A DNA stretch of 5,226 bases, from NCBI GenBank assembly GCA_903921965.1, contig CAIXSE010000803.1, positions 1 through 5,226 on the forward strand, in the 5' to 3' direction. Positions 4,881 through 5,226 of the stretch are shown piece by piece. The notes under the pieces were generated by a model. That model was given only the letters and a program-made list of their open reading frames with translations, searched no databases and was not told the origin of the DNA. The position numbers and the translations under genes are program-made. The DNA is from an uncultured Thermoleophilia bacterium (GTDB taxonomy: Bacteria > Actinomycetota > Thermoleophilia > UBA2241). The stretch's first letter is position 1, and each line of letters begins with the position of its first letter.

Positions 4881-5226
4881 GGCCGGCGGCGGCGCGGCGC
4901 ACGACCTCGGCGACGCGCCGGGCGCGCGTCTCGTCGCGTTTCGCGTCGAGCACCCAGTACACGTACTGGCGGCGCGGGGTCTGCGTCCACGCCTCCCACA
5001 CGGCGGCCGCCTGCGGCGACGCCGCCAGCGCCCGCTCAAGGTCCGGCGGCGCGACGTCCCAGCGGCCGGACACGGCGGCGTCCCAGGCCCCGCTGCGCTT
5101 CGCCGCGTCGACGAGCGCCTGGCCCGGCGGCTGCATGCGTCCCTGGGCGGTCATGCGCTCGACCCGCGCGACGTTGGACTCGCTCCACACGCTGCGCGCC
5201 TTGCGGGGCGTGAACCGCACCGCGTA
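4858..5226 (-). CDS. YdeI/OmpD-associated family protein, C-terminal part (start beyond window)
   Basis: The reading frame stays open to the right edge, so the start lies outside; 122 residues are visible. The fragment begins YAVRFTPRKARSVWSESN, the hallmark mid-protein segment of the YdeI/OmdA family (Pfam OmdA). There RFTPR-x-x-x-S-x-W-S precedes VERMTAQGRMQPPG and a predicted helical C-terminal domain with DLERALAASPQAAAVWE and a late RARR segment. Family members are usually near 190 residues, so roughly the first third is missing. A GTG at 5220-5218 could be mistaken for a start, but homology runs through it. E. coli YdeI-type proteins have been linked to stress and antimicrobial-peptide resistance; the biochemical role is unclear. 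It is convergent with the sirtuin gene and overlaps its last 23 bases. No cysteine, signal peptide or membrane segment is seen in this part. Confidence 0.85.
   Translation of the reverse strand, partial: YAVRFTPRKARSVWSESNVARVERMTAQGRMQPPGQALVDAAKRSGAWDAAVSGRWDVAPPDLERALAASPQAAAVWEAWTQTPRRQYVYWVLDAKRDETRARRVAEVVRRAAAGLKPGERG

Noticed and set aside
3387..5039. 550-codon minus-strand frame running through the sirtuin and membrane-protein genes
   Set aside because: It is antisense to the well-supported sirtuin and out of phase with the membrane protein. It is Arg/Ala-rich with no recognisable domain.
4858..5220. Complete 120-residue gene starting at GTG 5220
   Set aside because: The family-specific YxxRFTPR motif extends through this codon to the window edge, so the gene is cut by the window rather than short.

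Overview
The window is about 5.2 kb of very GC-rich bacterial DNA. Codon use, a GTG start, a candidate leaderless gene and tightly packed genes suggest a high-GC actinobacterium. The four-iron-cluster fumarase fits an anaerobic, microaerophilic or deep-branching lineage (for example Thermoleophilia or Coriobacteriia). That taxonomic guess is inference; no rRNA or lineage marker is present.

Layout. Positions 1-71 hold only two GC-rich inverted repeats behind the last gene of a leftward operon. That operon (3075 down to 72, minus strand) encodes a malic enzyme with an unusual repeat-bearing C-terminal tail, then the alpha and beta subunits of a class I [4Fe-4S] fumarate hydratase. The malic enzyme stop and alpha start overlap as ATGA, and the 14-nt alpha-beta gap is nearly all ribosome binding site. 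A 373-nt gap (3076-3448) carries a plausible promoter, an operator-like palindrome and a leader hairpin for the operon. Next on the minus strand is a small four-helix membrane protein of unknown function (3991-3449). It is divergent from a plus-strand class III (CobB/SIRT5-like) sirtuin (4056-4880). The 64-bp divergent gap has a perfect 9-bp inverted repeat. The right edge holds the C-terminal part of a YdeI/OmpD-associated family protein (minus strand), whose end overlaps the sirtuin end by 23 bp.

How the genes fit together. Fumarase interconverts fumarate and malate, and malic enzyme interconverts malate and pyruvate plus CO2, so the operon is a two-step link between the C4 dicarboxylate pool and pyruvate. 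The nearby sirtuin has the Ala/Tyr/Arg signature linked to removal of acidic acyl groups such as succinyl and malonyl. Control of these enzymes by that sirtuin is possible but rests only on proximity. I see no mobile element, CRISPR array, tRNA or rRNA. I see no clear new multi-gene system. The most unusual items are the malic enzyme's four 11-residue repeats, the sirtuin's reduced zinc-site cysteines and the palindrome between the divergent genes.
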